Source: Clostridia bacterium
Lineage (GTDB): Bacteria > Bacillota_A > Clostridia > Christensenellales > Borkfalkiaceae
DNA: 31,237 nt
Assembly: GCA_017462825.1 (NCBI GenBank)
Contig: JAFTQI010000032.1
Span: 1-31,237 of the forward strand
Reading direction: 5' to 3'
Positions within the stretch are counted from its first letter, which is position 1, and the number at the start of each line of letters is the position of its first letter. Below are positions 1 through 6,809 of the stretch, one piece after another. Below the pieces are notes generated by a model. The model was given only the letters and a program-made list of their open reading frames with translations, had not been told where the DNA came from and did not search any database. The translations under genes and the position numbers were made by a program.

Positions 1-91
1 AATAAAATCTCATTTCTTTCTTATTCCATTTTTAATCTTCTCTTACCGAGCTTCAGCTCGGGCTAATCGCTCTCTCGGCGACAGCTTGTAT

Positions 92-121
92 ATAATACCA
101 CAAACCTTTTCCTATTGTCAA
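92..121 (-). promoter_or_regulatory. Leftward sigma-A promoter (proximal)
   Basis: On the minus strand, TTGACA (121-116) is followed by an 18-nt spacer and TATTAT (97-92). Long A/T tracts lie just upstream of the -35 box and resemble an UP element. Transcription would run off the left edge of the window. Confidence 0.6.
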
Positions 122-200
122 GCATTTTTTCGCACTTTTTTAACTTTTTTTAAAAAGTTTTTTTCTCGCTGTTTTATGCCTAACTCCGCGTTAGCTTGTA

Positions 201-230
201 TATATTTCCAGTTTATTTTTGCCAAGTCAA
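201..230 (-). promoter_or_regulatory. Possible leftward promoter (distal, weaker)
   Basis: On the minus strand, TTGACT (230-225) is followed by an 18-nt spacer and AATATA, or by TATATA at 20 nt. It shares the 12-mer AGCTTGTATATA and the flanking A/T tracts with the proximal module, so the two may form a P1/P2 pair. The -10 match is poor. Confidence 0.35.
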
Positions 231-306
231 ATGTTTTTTATAACTTTTTTAAAGTTTTTTTAAGAAATTTTATGAAAGGATAAACTTTTCTTTCAAGCCT
301 TTTCTC

Positions 307-336
307 TTGACTTTTCGCGCGCGCGCGTGATACAAT
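307..336 (+). promoter_or_regulatory. Promoter of the first small membrane gene
   Basis: TTGACT (307-312), an 18-nt spacer and TACAAT (331-336) precede an AAGGAG site (346-351) and the ATG at 359. Twelve of the spacer bases (316-327) are a perfect CG alternation, which is unusual in this AT-rich intergenic stretch. Confidence 0.75.
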
Positions 337-358
337 ATTATATATAAGGAGCAAGGAT

Positions 359-637
359 ATGTTTAAAACCTTAAGAATTGTTTTCACCATTATTTCAGCG
401 GCGTTTTTGGTCGCTATTTTACCCTCGAGTACCTTTTGGGATTGGGTAGGGGTTATTATTTGTATTGCAGGCGCGGCACTTTTCTGGATTTTGATGCTTT
501 TGTGCAAAAACGCACAAGAAAAACAGGAAAATAAAGACAAGCCCGCCCCCGCCGACTTCTTTCATCCCAACGAAATGAACACAAACGAAAATTTAAACGG
601 CATAGACGATAAAAACGACCAAAATCTCTCTTTTTAA
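359..637 (+). CDS. Small two-TM membrane protein, function unknown
   Basis: I do not recognise this 92-residue protein. It has two hydrophobic segments (about residues 5-21 and 28-49) followed by a polar, Lys/Asn/Asp-rich tail of about 40 residues, so it should sit in the cytoplasmic membrane with a soluble tail. The start is well supported: AAGGAG lies 7 nt upstream of the ATG, behind a good sigma-A promoter. The next gene has its own promoter about 20 nt after the stop, so this one is probably monocistronic. The promoter and ribosome binding site argue that it is real despite its size. No enzymatic motif is visible and I assign no function. Confidence 0.65.
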   Translation: MFKTLRIVFTIISAAFLVAILPSSTFWDWVGVIICIAGAALFWILMLLCKNAQEKQENKDKPAPADFFHPNEMNTNENLNGIDDKNDQNLSF

Positions 638-658
638 TGAAAAAATTTTTTATAGCTG

Positions 659-687
659 TTGACAAACGCACACTCCCATAGTATAAT
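659..687 (+). promoter_or_regulatory. Consensus sigma-A promoter
   Basis: TTGACA (659-664), a 17-nt spacer and TATAAT (682-687) match the consensus exactly. The promoter lies 48 nt upstream of the ATG of the second small membrane gene, which has an AAAGGAGG site at 721-728. High expression is expected unless a repressor acts here. Confidence 0.85.
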
Positions 688-734
688 ATTATTATAAATA
701 TGCGGTAACTCCGTAATAAAAAAGGAGGCTTGTT

Positions 735-974
735 ATGCAGTTTGATAAATGGTTTAACCAGCAGTCCACACTTGTTAAGGCTATTCTCCTTCTCCTTCCC
801 ATCGTTGGTTGGGTAGTTGAATGTCTTGTAAGATTGTCCGTTATGTTGAGAACCAAGAGCGGCGTGCACATCGTTGTATTCGTTCTGTTCCTCGTAGTTG
901 GCTGGGGCTGGATTCTTGGTCTTATCGACTTTATTTACTTGTTGCTGAAAGGTCATCTTATTTTGGCAGACTAA
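735..974 (+). CDS. Small two-TM membrane protein under a consensus promoter
   Basis: This 79-residue protein has a short amphipathic start (about residues 1-10), two long hydrophobic helices (about 13-36 and 44-71) and a short basic connecting loop around Arg39/Lys41. I do not recognise the family. It has a perfect-consensus promoter, an ideal AAAGGAGG site 6 nt before the ATG, and an intrinsic terminator right after the stop, so it is an independent and probably strongly expressed unit. Its size and topology resemble small membrane stress or regulator proteins, but nothing in the sequence proves that. It shares no obvious similarity with the upstream small membrane protein beyond topology. 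Confidence 0.75.
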   Translation: MQFDKWFNQQSTLVKAILLLLPIVGWVVECLVRLSVMLRTKSGVHIVVFVLFLVVGWGWILGLIDFIYLLLKGHLILAD

Positions 975-986
975 TGAAGACAAAAG

Positions 987-1015
987 AAAATCCCGTCTTT
1001 GGACGGGATTTTTTC
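987..1015 (+). terminator. Intrinsic terminator of the small membrane gene
   Basis: Stem TCCCGTC (991-997) / GACGGGA (1002-1008) with loop TTTG is flanked by AAAA and a T-run. It lies 13 nt after the stop codon at 974. Confidence 0.9.
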
Positions 1016-1032
1016 TTCTCGTATTATAAATC

Positions 1033-1065
1033 AACCGCCGTCACTTATCCAAAGTGACGGCGGTT
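1033..1065. terminator. 14-bp hairpin between convergent genes
   Basis: A perfect 14-bp inverted repeat (AACCGCCGTCACTT 1033-1046; AAGTGACGGCGGTT 1052-1065) with a 5-nt loop lies between the rightward small gene and the 3' end of the leftward ParB-like gene. Flanking T-tracts are short on both strands. It probably ends the ParB-like transcript or backs up the preceding terminator. Confidence 0.6.
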
Positions 1066-1070
1066 TTCAC

Positions 1071-1091
1071 TATACCGTGTCCGCGTTTAAT
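1071..1091 (+). repeat. Dispersed short repeat, copy A
   Basis: TATACCGTGTCCGCGTTTAA at 1071-1090 differs from copies B and C by a single base in the first 16, then diverges at the 3' end. It overlaps the stop codon of the ParB-like gene (1087-1089) and abuts the 14-bp hairpin. Confidence 0.65.
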
Positions 1092-1923
1092 CCCCGTTAA
1101 AGTCCTCAATCATATTTAAGAACTCCTCGAAACGGTATAAGTCCTCTGCGGAATAATAATCTATGTAAATTCTACCCTTTTTATCGTTCCCGATTAACGA
1201 AACTTTCGTGCGGAATACGCTGCGCATACGCTCCACAAACGCCTTTAATTCCGCGCTCTTGATTGCCGCTTTTGCGTCCTTTTCCGCCTGCAAGACTTCG
1301 GGCGGCGTTAAAAACGCTTTCACAGCGCGTTCCATTTCACGCACCGTATAGCCGCGCTTAATCGCTTCCGCCGCAAAGCCGTACTGTTGATTTTTGGGCA
1401 CTTTTACAAGCGTTCGAGCGTGACCCGCGGAAAGCTTTCCGCTTTCAATTAGCCCGATAACTTCTGGTTCTAACGTCAACAGCCGTAAGGTGTTCGCCAC
1501 AGCAGGGCGCGACCTCCCGATAAGTGCCGCCACGTCGTCTTGGGTTAAGCCAAACTCCTTAACGAGCCGTTGCATCAAATAAGCTTCTTCCATTGTTTCC
1601 AAGTTTTCCGCTTTCAGCTTTTCAATACAAGAAAAGGTTTCCGCGTTGTTTTCGGTGAAGTGATAAATCCGCACCTGCACTTCCGTTGCGCCCGTGCCTT
1701 TGTATGCGTAAAAATCCTTATCCGCAGCAAGCAATTTCAGTTTCCCGTTTTCTTCGTTGACCGAAAATTCAGGCGCACCGTTCAAAAGAAAGTACGCCGC
1801 GCGGTTGCGGAGTTCTTTTTTATCAAAGCTCTCGCCGTCCACGTCGCTGACAATTAGCGAAATCGGCGCGTTGCGGCGCTCAAAATCCACGTTAAACGAT
1901 TTTTTGCGTTTCGGTTTGTTCAT
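1087..1923 (-). CDS. ParB/Spo0J-family DNA-binding protein with degenerate CTP-binding domain
   Basis: The 278-residue protein keeps the ParB layout: an N-terminal ParB-like domain (about residues 20-108), a KorB/ParB helix-turn-helix region (about 110-205, with GLTQDDVAALIGRSRPAVAN typical of the family) and a C-terminal dimerisation-like domain (about 228-275). Known ParB and Noc proteins bind and hydrolyse CTP through a GERRxRA motif and an ENxQR motif. At the aligned positions this protein has ADKDFYA (about 67-73) and EKLKA (about 101-105), so the nucleotide-binding residues appear lost. It may bind DNA without CTP-driven clamp sliding, as a nucleoid or transcription factor rather than a segregation ParB; that is inference. 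There is no parA beside it and I saw no parS site (TGTTTCACGTGAAACA). The ribosome binding site is weak (AGGTAGGG). It follows ftsH on the same strand. Confidence 0.85.
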   Translation of the reverse strand: MNKPKRKKSFNVDFERRNAPISLIVSDVDGESFDKKELRNRAAYFLLNGAPEFSVNEENGKLKLLAADKDFYAYKGTGATEVQVRIYHFTENNAETFSCIEKLKAENLETMEEAYLMQRLVKEFGLTQDDVAALIGRSRPAVANTLRLLTLEPEVIGLIESGKLSAGHARTLVKVPKNQQYGFAAEAIKRGYTVREMERAVKAFLTPPEVLQAEKDAKAAIKSAELKAFVERMRSVFRTKVSLIGNDKKGRIYIDYYSAEDLYRFEEFLNMIEDFNGD

Positions 1924-1972
1924 CTATTCCCTACCTATCAAGTACTACCGTGTTTTATGATAATTTAGCGTA

Positions 1973-2006
1973 ACGGAGCCGCCAAAAAAGGTGACTCCGT
2001 TTTTTT
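1973..2006. terminator. Hairpin between ftsH and the ParB-like gene
   Basis: ACGGAG (1973-1978) pairs with CTCCGT (1995-2000), with an inner CC/GG pair and an A6 loop. A T-run follows on the plus strand (2000-2006). In the ftsH direction the T-run precedes the stem instead, so termination of ftsH here is uncertain; partial read-through into the ParB-like gene is possible. Confidence 0.4.
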
Positions 2007-2010
2007 CTCG

Positions 2011-3984
2011 TTATTCTTTATCTTCCGTGTTTTCTTCCGCGGGCGTTTCGGGCGTTTCCGAGCTTTCGTTTTCGTCCTCTACCACGTGCGCCTTATCCGT
2101 AGGCGTTACGCGAACGAACGGATTCGCCTGATGCGCTTCTTCCGCGTTTTCCATTGCTTCAATCACTTCTTTATAGGACGCGCCTTTCATAAGCAAGGAT
2201 ACTTCTTCGTTATAAATCGTTTCCTTTTCAACAAGTACACGTGCCATGTTATCGAGAATACTGCGGTTTTCGGTCAAGAGCTTCTTAGCTCTTTCGTGCG
2301 CTTCGGATACAAGTCTGCGCACTTCCGCGTCGATTGCCGCCGCCGTTTCCTGCGAATAACCGCCACGACTTTGCTGACCGTATTCCATACCCATAAACAC
2401 GGGCTGATCGGAATCGTACGCCACAAGCCCAAGCTTATCGCTCATACCCCATTGCGTAACCATTCTACGCGCGATTTCGGAAACGTGCTGAATATCCGCG
2501 CTCGCGCCCGTCGTGATGTCTTTAATAACAAGTTCTTCCGCAACACGTCCGCCAAGCGACATACAAATGTTGTCTACGAGTTTGTTATACGAAACGTCGT
2601 TGTCGTCCGTTTCCGGTCTAGTCATGGTATAGCCTGCCGCGCGACCGCGGGGAATAATGGAAACTTCATGCACAGGATCGCAGTTCTTGCAAAGACTTGC
2701 CAAAATCGCGTGACCCGCTTCATGGTACGCCGTACAGCGTTTATCCGATTCGGTAACCACACGGCTTCTCTTTGCAGGCCCCATCAATACTTTGTTGATA
2801 CCGTCGTACAGTTCAAGGTTGCCGATAAGCTTTTTGCCTGCACGAGCCGCCAAAATCGCCGCTTCGTTCAAAAGGTTTGCAAGTTCCGCACCCGAGAATC
2901 CCGCCGTGATTCGAGCGACCGTTTTAAAGTTGACGTCCGCCGCCATAGGTTTGTTTCTCGCGTGTACTTTCAAAATTTGTTCTCTGCCCTTTACGTCGGG
3001 AAGATTTACGTTGATTCTTCTATCGAAACGACCGGGACGAAGCAATGCAGGGTCGAGAATATCCTCACGGTTCGTCGCCGCCATTACGATAATGCCGTCG
3101 CTGTTTTCAAAGCCGTCCATTTGGACAAGAATTTGGTTCAAGGTCTGTTCTCTTTCGTCGTGACCGCCGCCAAGACCCGCCCCGCGGCGTCTACCTACCG
3201 CGTCGATTTCGTCGATAAAAATGATACAAGGCTGATTCTTTTTCGCCAAGTCAAACAAGTCGCGCACACGCTTTGCGCCGACGCCGACGTACATTTCCAC
3301 GAAGTCCGAGCCGGACACCGAGAAGAAAGGCACGCCCGCTTCCCCCGCAACCGCTTTTGCAAACAACGTCTTACCCGTACCGGGAGGGCCTACAAGAAGT
3401 ACGCCCGACGGAATTTTCGCGCCGAGGTTCGAGAACTTTTTCGGGGATTTCAAGAATTCCACGACTTCTTGCAATTCTTCCTTTTCTTCCTCTGCGCCCG
3501 CAACGTCCGTAAAACGGACCTTAATGTTGCTTTGTACGTGCGCTTTGGATTTACCCACGTTCATAGCCGCGCTGCCGCCGCCTGCGGCGCTGCGCATAAT
3601 CACCCAGAAAATAAGCGCGACAACTACCACGCCCACGATAGGCAAAATGCGCTCCCAAATACTGCTTTCGTTAGGGTCGACAAACTTAACGGCTACACCG
3701 CCTTCGATAAGTTGATTAATAAACTCGCTGTTGCCATATCCGTCGAAAGCCACCGTTTTATAGGTTGCGATAAGCTTGCCGGTTATAGGATCGTATTCTT
3801 TACCCGTCCAAATAAAACCGTCGATCTTAAGCTCCGTGATTTCCCCCATATCGAGTTTTTTATAGAACTCGCTATAAACGATACTTTTCGTATCGTCAAA
3901 AACGTCGGAAAGCAGTACGCCGATCAAAAGCGCGGCGAGGACCGCAATCACGATCCACATAATTTTCTTGCTTTTTCTTGTCAA
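2011..3984 (-). CDS. ftsH: ATP-dependent zinc metalloprotease FtsH
   Basis: FtsH is a membrane-anchored AAA+ hexameric protease that extracts and degrades membrane and regulatory proteins. The 657-residue product has TM1 (about 8-26), a short external domain, TM2 (about 113-130), Walker A GPPGTGKT (199-206), Walker B IIFIDE (254-259), the second region of homology with arginine fingers (about 303-320), the zinc site HEAGH (421-425) with a third ligand near Asp497, and an acidic Glu/Thr-rich tail. The start is a TTG codon (3984-3982), supported by AGGAG 7 nt upstream (3996-3992); the next in-frame ATG, at codon 9, lies inside the first hydrophobic segment. It has its own promoter and an 80-nt leader with two hairpins. 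Length and motifs are typical. Confidence 0.98.
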   Translation of the reverse strand: MTRKSKKIMWIVIAVLAALLIGVLLSDVFDDTKSIVYSEFYKKLDMGEITELKIDGFIWTGKEYDPITGKLIATYKTVAFDGYGNSEFINQLIEGGVAVKFVDPNESSIWERILPIVGVVVVALIFWVIMRSAAGGGSAAMNVGKSKAHVQSNIKVRFTDVAGAEEEKEELQEVVEFLKSPKKFSNLGAKIPSGVLLVGPPGTGKTLFAKAVAGEAGVPFFSVSGSDFVEMYVGVGAKRVRDLFDLAKKNQPCIIFIDEIDAVGRRRGAGLGGGHDEREQTLNQILVQMDGFENSDGIIVMAATNREDILDPALLRPGRFDRRINVNLPDVKGREQILKVHARNKPMAADVNFKTVARITAGFSGAELANLLNEAAILAARAGKKLIGNLELYDGINKVLMGPAKRSRVVTESDKRCTAYHEAGHAILASLCKNCDPVHEVSIIPRGRAAGYTMTRPETDDNDVSYNKLVDNICMSLGGRVAEELVIKDITTGASADIQHVSEIARRMVTQWGMSDKLGLVAYDSDQPVFMGMEYGQQSRGGYSQETAAAIDAEVRRLVSEAHERAKKLLTENRSILDNMARVLVEKETIYNEEVSLLMKGASYKEVIEAMENAEEAHQANPFVRVTPTDKAHVVEDENESSETPETPAEENTEDKE

Positions 3985-4000
3985 AATTGTTCTCCTACCG

Positions 4001-4056
4001 CCGACCGCATGGGTCGGTTATTGTTTTTTGTTTCACACCGTTCCTTATGGAACGGT
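4001..4056 (-). promoter_or_regulatory. Structured 5' leader of ftsH
   Basis: Two hairpins lie between the ftsH promoter and its ribosome binding site: an 8-bp stem ACCGTTCC/GGAACGGT (4037-4056, loop TTAT) and a 6-bp stem CCGACC/GGTCGG (4001-4017), which ends 4 nt upstream of the AGGAG site. They could affect mRNA stability or translation; neither has a T-run typical of termination. Confidence 0.45.
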
Positions 4057-4068
4057 TTCCGTTTTCCT

Positions 4069-4098
4069 ATTTTACCACATTTTCTTTTTTATTATCAA
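4069..4098 (-). promoter_or_regulatory. Promoter of ftsH
   Basis: On the minus strand, TTGATA (4098-4093), an 18-nt spacer and TAAAAT (4074-4069) lie about 85 nt upstream of the TTG start codon. Confidence 0.7.
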
Positions 4099-4176
4099 GC
4101 ATTTCCGCGGTAAAAACGCAAAGCTTTAGCAAATATTCACCTATTTTCCACAAAACTTAGGCGAAATTTGTCGTTT

Positions 4177-4827
4177 TTATAAAATTGTCTCCAAAAGAAT
4201 CTTCACACCGATACCTATGAGTACCAAACCGCCGATAAATTCCGCTTTATCCGCCAGCTTATTACCAATCACTTTTCCGATATACACCGCACCAAATACC
4301 AAACCAAACGTGATTACGCCAATCACGCCCGTCGCGCCCCATGCGCCGAGTGCCAAACCCGACGAAAGCGCGGACATTTGCAAGGTCACGCCGACCGCAA
4401 GCGCGTCGATAGACGTTGCAATCGCCTGCAATATAAGCTGACCCAAGCCAAGCTCTTTCCTCAAACAATGCGGACATGCCTCCGCCGTTAAACTCGTACA
4501 CGCCCCGTCCGTTTCTTCTTTTTCTCTTTTCGTTTCGCGCCATTCTTGAATGGCGTCGAAAATCATCTTTCCGCCTAAAAAAGCAAGCAACCCAAAGGAA
4601 ACCCACGCGGAGATTTTTTCAAACGTAGAAAGAAACGCGTCCGCTAGCAGTCCCGTGATATAGTATCCTATCAAGGGCATCAAAAACTGGAAAAAACCGA
4701 ATAAAAGGGCTATTAACGTCACGCGGTAAATCCGCATTTTCGAGTGCGTCATGCCGTCCGTCATGCCCACCGCGCACGCGTCCATGGAAAGTGCGACGCC
4801 AAGGAGTACGATTTCCGCTATACTCAT
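4177..4827 (-). CDS. mntP: Manganese efflux pump MntP
   Basis: MntP exports Mn2+ across the cytoplasmic membrane. This 216-residue protein has six hydrophobic segments in two repeats, with the family's paired motifs SMDACAVG (14-21) and SIDALAVG (139-146); Asp16 and Asp141 are the expected metal-path residues. The cytoplasmic loop between the halves (about 95-125) carries a Lys/Glu-rich stretch and Cys110, Cys118 and Cys121 (CPHC), a possible metal site that I do not know as a constant family feature. The ATG lies one base after the tmk stop codon with no clear Shine-Dalgarno site, so it is probably translated by coupling. It is the last gene of the run. No yybP-ykoY-like riboswitch precedes it. 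Confidence 0.93.
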   Translation of the reverse strand: MSIAEIVLLGVALSMDACAVGMTDGMTHSKMRIYRVTLIALLFGFFQFLMPLIGYYITGLLADAFLSTFEKISAWVSFGLLAFLGGKMIFDAIQEWRETKREKEETDGACTSLTAEACPHCLRKELGLGQLILQAIATSIDALAVGVTLQMSALSSGLALGAWGATGVIGVITFGLVFGAVYIGKVIGNKLADKAEFIGGLVLIGIGVKILLETIL

Positions 4828-4828
4828 C

Positions 4829-5458
4829 TTAAAGACACCCGCGCGCTTTCAACACTTTTACAACGTCCGCAAAAATCCCGTCGGGCGTTTGTTCGCCATT
4901 CACGCATACAATACGGTCAGAGTATTCTTCCGCCAAAGCTTTATAGCCTGCATACACACGTTTATGGAATTCCATACCCGCCTGTTCTAGTCTATCGTTG
5001 GCGTCCGCTCCCTTTTTGCGAAGGAACGCCGCTTCGGGAGTAAGGTCGATAAAAATCGTTACGTCGGGAAGATATTTTTCTAACGCAAACGCGTTGATTT
5101 TTTCAATAAATTCCTTGCCCAAACCGCGCGCATACGCCTGATAAGCAAGGGAGGAATCCACGTAGCGATCGCAAATCACAAGCTCGCCTTTTGCCAAAGA
5201 CGGTTCTACGCGGTCGTTCAAATGCTGTACGCGCGACGCCGCATACAAAAGCGCTTCACATTCGTCCGTCATTTCCATGTTCTTACCGCTGAGCAAAATC
5301 TCTCGGATCGCTTCGGAAATTTTTCCGCCGCCCGGCTCACGGGTGAAAATGTGCCGAATCTTTTCCTTTGTCAAATATTCCGATAAAAGCCGAAGCTGCG
5401 TGCTTTTTCCGCAACCGTCACAGCCCTCAAACGTAATAAATTTCCCTCTCGTGTTCAT
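4829..5458 (-). CDS. tmk: Thymidylate kinase
   Basis: Tmk phosphorylates dTMP to dTDP in the cytoplasm for DNA synthesis. The 209-residue protein has the P-loop GCDGCGKST (12-20), the TREPGG substrate motif (about 39-44), the DRYVDSSLAYQ motif (about 97-107) and a lid region rich in Arg/Lys near 146-160; length and order are typical. The P-loop has Cys where Ala or Thr is more usual, a mild variation. The ribosome binding site GGGGAG is embedded in the last codons of the upstream decarboxylase, and the stop is followed one base later by mntP, so these genes form one transcript. Pairing of tmk with a YaaO-type decarboxylase also occurs in Bacillus. Confidence 0.97.
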   Translation of the reverse strand: MNTRGKFITFEGCDGCGKSTQLRLLSEYLTKEKIRHIFTREPGGGKISEAIREILLSGKNMEMTDECEALLYAASRVQHLNDRVEPSLAKGELVICDRYVDSSLAYQAYARGLGKEFIEKINAFALEKYLPDVTIFIDLTPEAAFLRKKGADANDRLEQAGMEFHKRVYAGYKALAEEYSDRIVCVNGEQTPDGIFADVVKVLKARGCL

Positions 5459-5463
5459 AAGAT

Positions 5464-6783
5464 TTACTCCCCTTTTTTCTCTTTTAAAACCGCTATTTTT
5501 CGCTCCTGCAGCCCGAACGTATTGTCCGCGTTTTGCAAAAGCACAAGTTTTTCTTCCGTAATCCTATCCCCCGCGCGAAACAAGGGGGTACAAGGCGGAA
5601 ACAGTCCGCAGTTCTCAGCGCAAACTCTGCCGACCGCGCCTTCTAACTCCACCCATTCTTGTTCTTCTTTTGTAAAAAACAAGGGGGCAGGTGCGCGTTG
5701 AGCGTTATTTTGTTTCGAATTCTTCTCTTTGTAAGGATATTTTAAAAACAGCTTCTTCAAACGCCGCTTTAGTTTCTTCCAAAGGCTAAATTTTAACGCG
5801 GGCGAAAGGTAAAACATGATGACGTTTCCATCACAAAACTCGGGGTAAAAACCGTCTTTTTGCAGTTCCTTTTCCACTTCAAACGCTTTTTCGCCGATTA
5901 CGGCGCAAAGCTTCGTCCAGTCTTGGTTCTTATATATACGCGGTTCTTTTTCCTGATAAGCTTTCACCGCTTTTTCCAAACGCTCATTTCTCGGATATTT
6001 GACCGCGTATTCCACCGACGCCATAATCGGATAGGACGGGCTCGTCGTCCGAAAAACGTCCACCCCTTCGCGCAATGCCTCCGCCGTTTTGGCAGTCTTT
6101 GCGGAAACCGCCGCACCTTGCGTGAGCGCGGGCAAACTCTTATGTACGCCGTCCACCCACATATCCGCTGCCGCGCTTGCGTGCAAATTCTTTTCCAAGC
6201 GCAAATGTCCACCGTGCGCGCCGTCGATTAAAAGCAGCTTTTCGTTCTCTTGACAGTATTTGCCGAGAGATTCTAAATCCGCAATGTTGCCGTAATAATC
6301 GGGAGAGGTGATAAACACCGCGTCCGCACGCTCCAACTGCGCGCCAAACCTTTGTTTCAACTCGTACACGGTAGGCTCGTATGGAATTTTACCATTATAA
6401 AACCGCGGATAAAGCAATAATTCCAAGCCCATTGTTTTTGCGCCGTTAAACAAACTCTTATGACTTTCCTCACAAGCAAAAACAGTCTTTACGCGAAGTT
6501 TTTTTGCGGCATAGAGCATAGAGAGTACGCCCGACGTACTTCCGTCCGTCAATAGGAAACTCTGTTCCGCACCGAAAAGCTCTGCAATATCCTTTTCCGC
6601 TTCGGCAAGGCAGCCGCTTGGGCAGGATAAATTATCCGAATAAGAAAGCTCGGTGATATCCCACTTAGCGTTTTTATGCCCGGGCGTATGAAAAGAAAAG
6701 TGCGGACGCTTCGACTGCGCGACGAGCATTTGATAGATTTTACAATCTTTCAAAACCTTTTTATCTTTTAGTATCGTCCGCAT
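5464..6783 (-). CDS. Orn/Lys/Arg decarboxylase family, YaaO-like (PLP)
   Basis: A fold-type I pyridoxal-phosphate enzyme of the basic amino acid decarboxylase family (YaaO/SpeA-like), likely making a polyamine precursor such as agmatine or cadaverine; the substrate cannot be read from sequence. Motifs: HTPGHK (32-37), a phosphate-binding region near DGSTSG (80-85), DGAHGGH (187-193) and the PLP lysine in VDGVHKS (Lys215). I chose the ATG at 6783, preceded by GGAG; an in-frame GTG at 6795 has no ribosome binding site. Near residues 345-365 a basic, Asn/Gln-rich stretch ends in NAQRAPAP, whose DNA (5686-5701) exactly matches 16 nt of a short repeat found between clpP and clpX, so this loop may be an insertion. 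It is followed by tmk and mntP. Confidence 0.9.
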   Translation of the reverse strand: MRTILKDKKVLKDCKIYQMLVAQSKRPHFSFHTPGHKNAKWDITELSYSDNLSCPSGCLAEAEKDIAELFGAEQSFLLTDGSTSGVLSMLYAAKKLRVKTVFACEESHKSLFNGAKTMGLELLLYPRFYNGKIPYEPTVYELKQRFGAQLERADAVFITSPDYYGNIADLESLGKYCQENEKLLLIDGAHGGHLRLEKNLHASAAADMWVDGVHKSLPALTQGAAVSAKTAKTAEALREGVDVFRTTSPSYPIMASVEYAVKYPRNERLEKAVKAYQEKEPRIYKNQDWTKLCAVIGEKAFEVEKELQKDGFYPEFCDGNVIMFYLSPALKFSLWKKLKRRLKKLFLKYPYKEKNSKQNNAQRAPAPLFFTKEEQEWVELEGAVGRVCAENCGLFPPCTPLFRAGDRITEEKLVLLQNADNTFGLQERKIAVLKEKKGE

Positions 6784-6809
6784 AAAGCTCCGCACCCCAT
6801 ATTATTCGA

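Larger units (their letters stand above)
1..358. other. Gene-free AT-rich region at the left edge
   Basis: I see no convincing gene in this stretch; the only open frame is AT-driven and has no ribosome binding site. It holds two leftward promoter-like modules (about 83-165 and 193-262). Each contains the exact 12-mer AGCTTGTATATA (83-94 and 193-204), a TTGAC-type -35 box, and a run of A/T tracts just upstream of the -35 when read on the minus strand. A small hairpin (CCGAGC/GCTCGG, about 47-62) lies in the presumed leader of the leftward transcript. A rightward promoter at 307-336 serves the first gene. Tandem promoters with A-tract upstream elements are typical of stable-RNA or ribosomal operons, but the leftward target is outside the window. 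Confidence 0.6.

Noticed and set aside
86..283. AT-driven open frame in the left-edge region
   Set aside because: No ribosome binding site, Phe/Lys-rich low-complexity translation, and it lies over the leftward promoter modules.
2086..4113. Long plus-strand open frame opposite ftsH
   Set aside because: Antisense shadow: the minus strand encodes a clear FtsH with all motifs; the shadow protein is Arg/His-rich with no known pattern.
4100..4176. Possible terminator after mntP
   Set aside because: Only a weak, interrupted stem (CCTA/TAGG with TTTT/AAAA) and no proper T-run.
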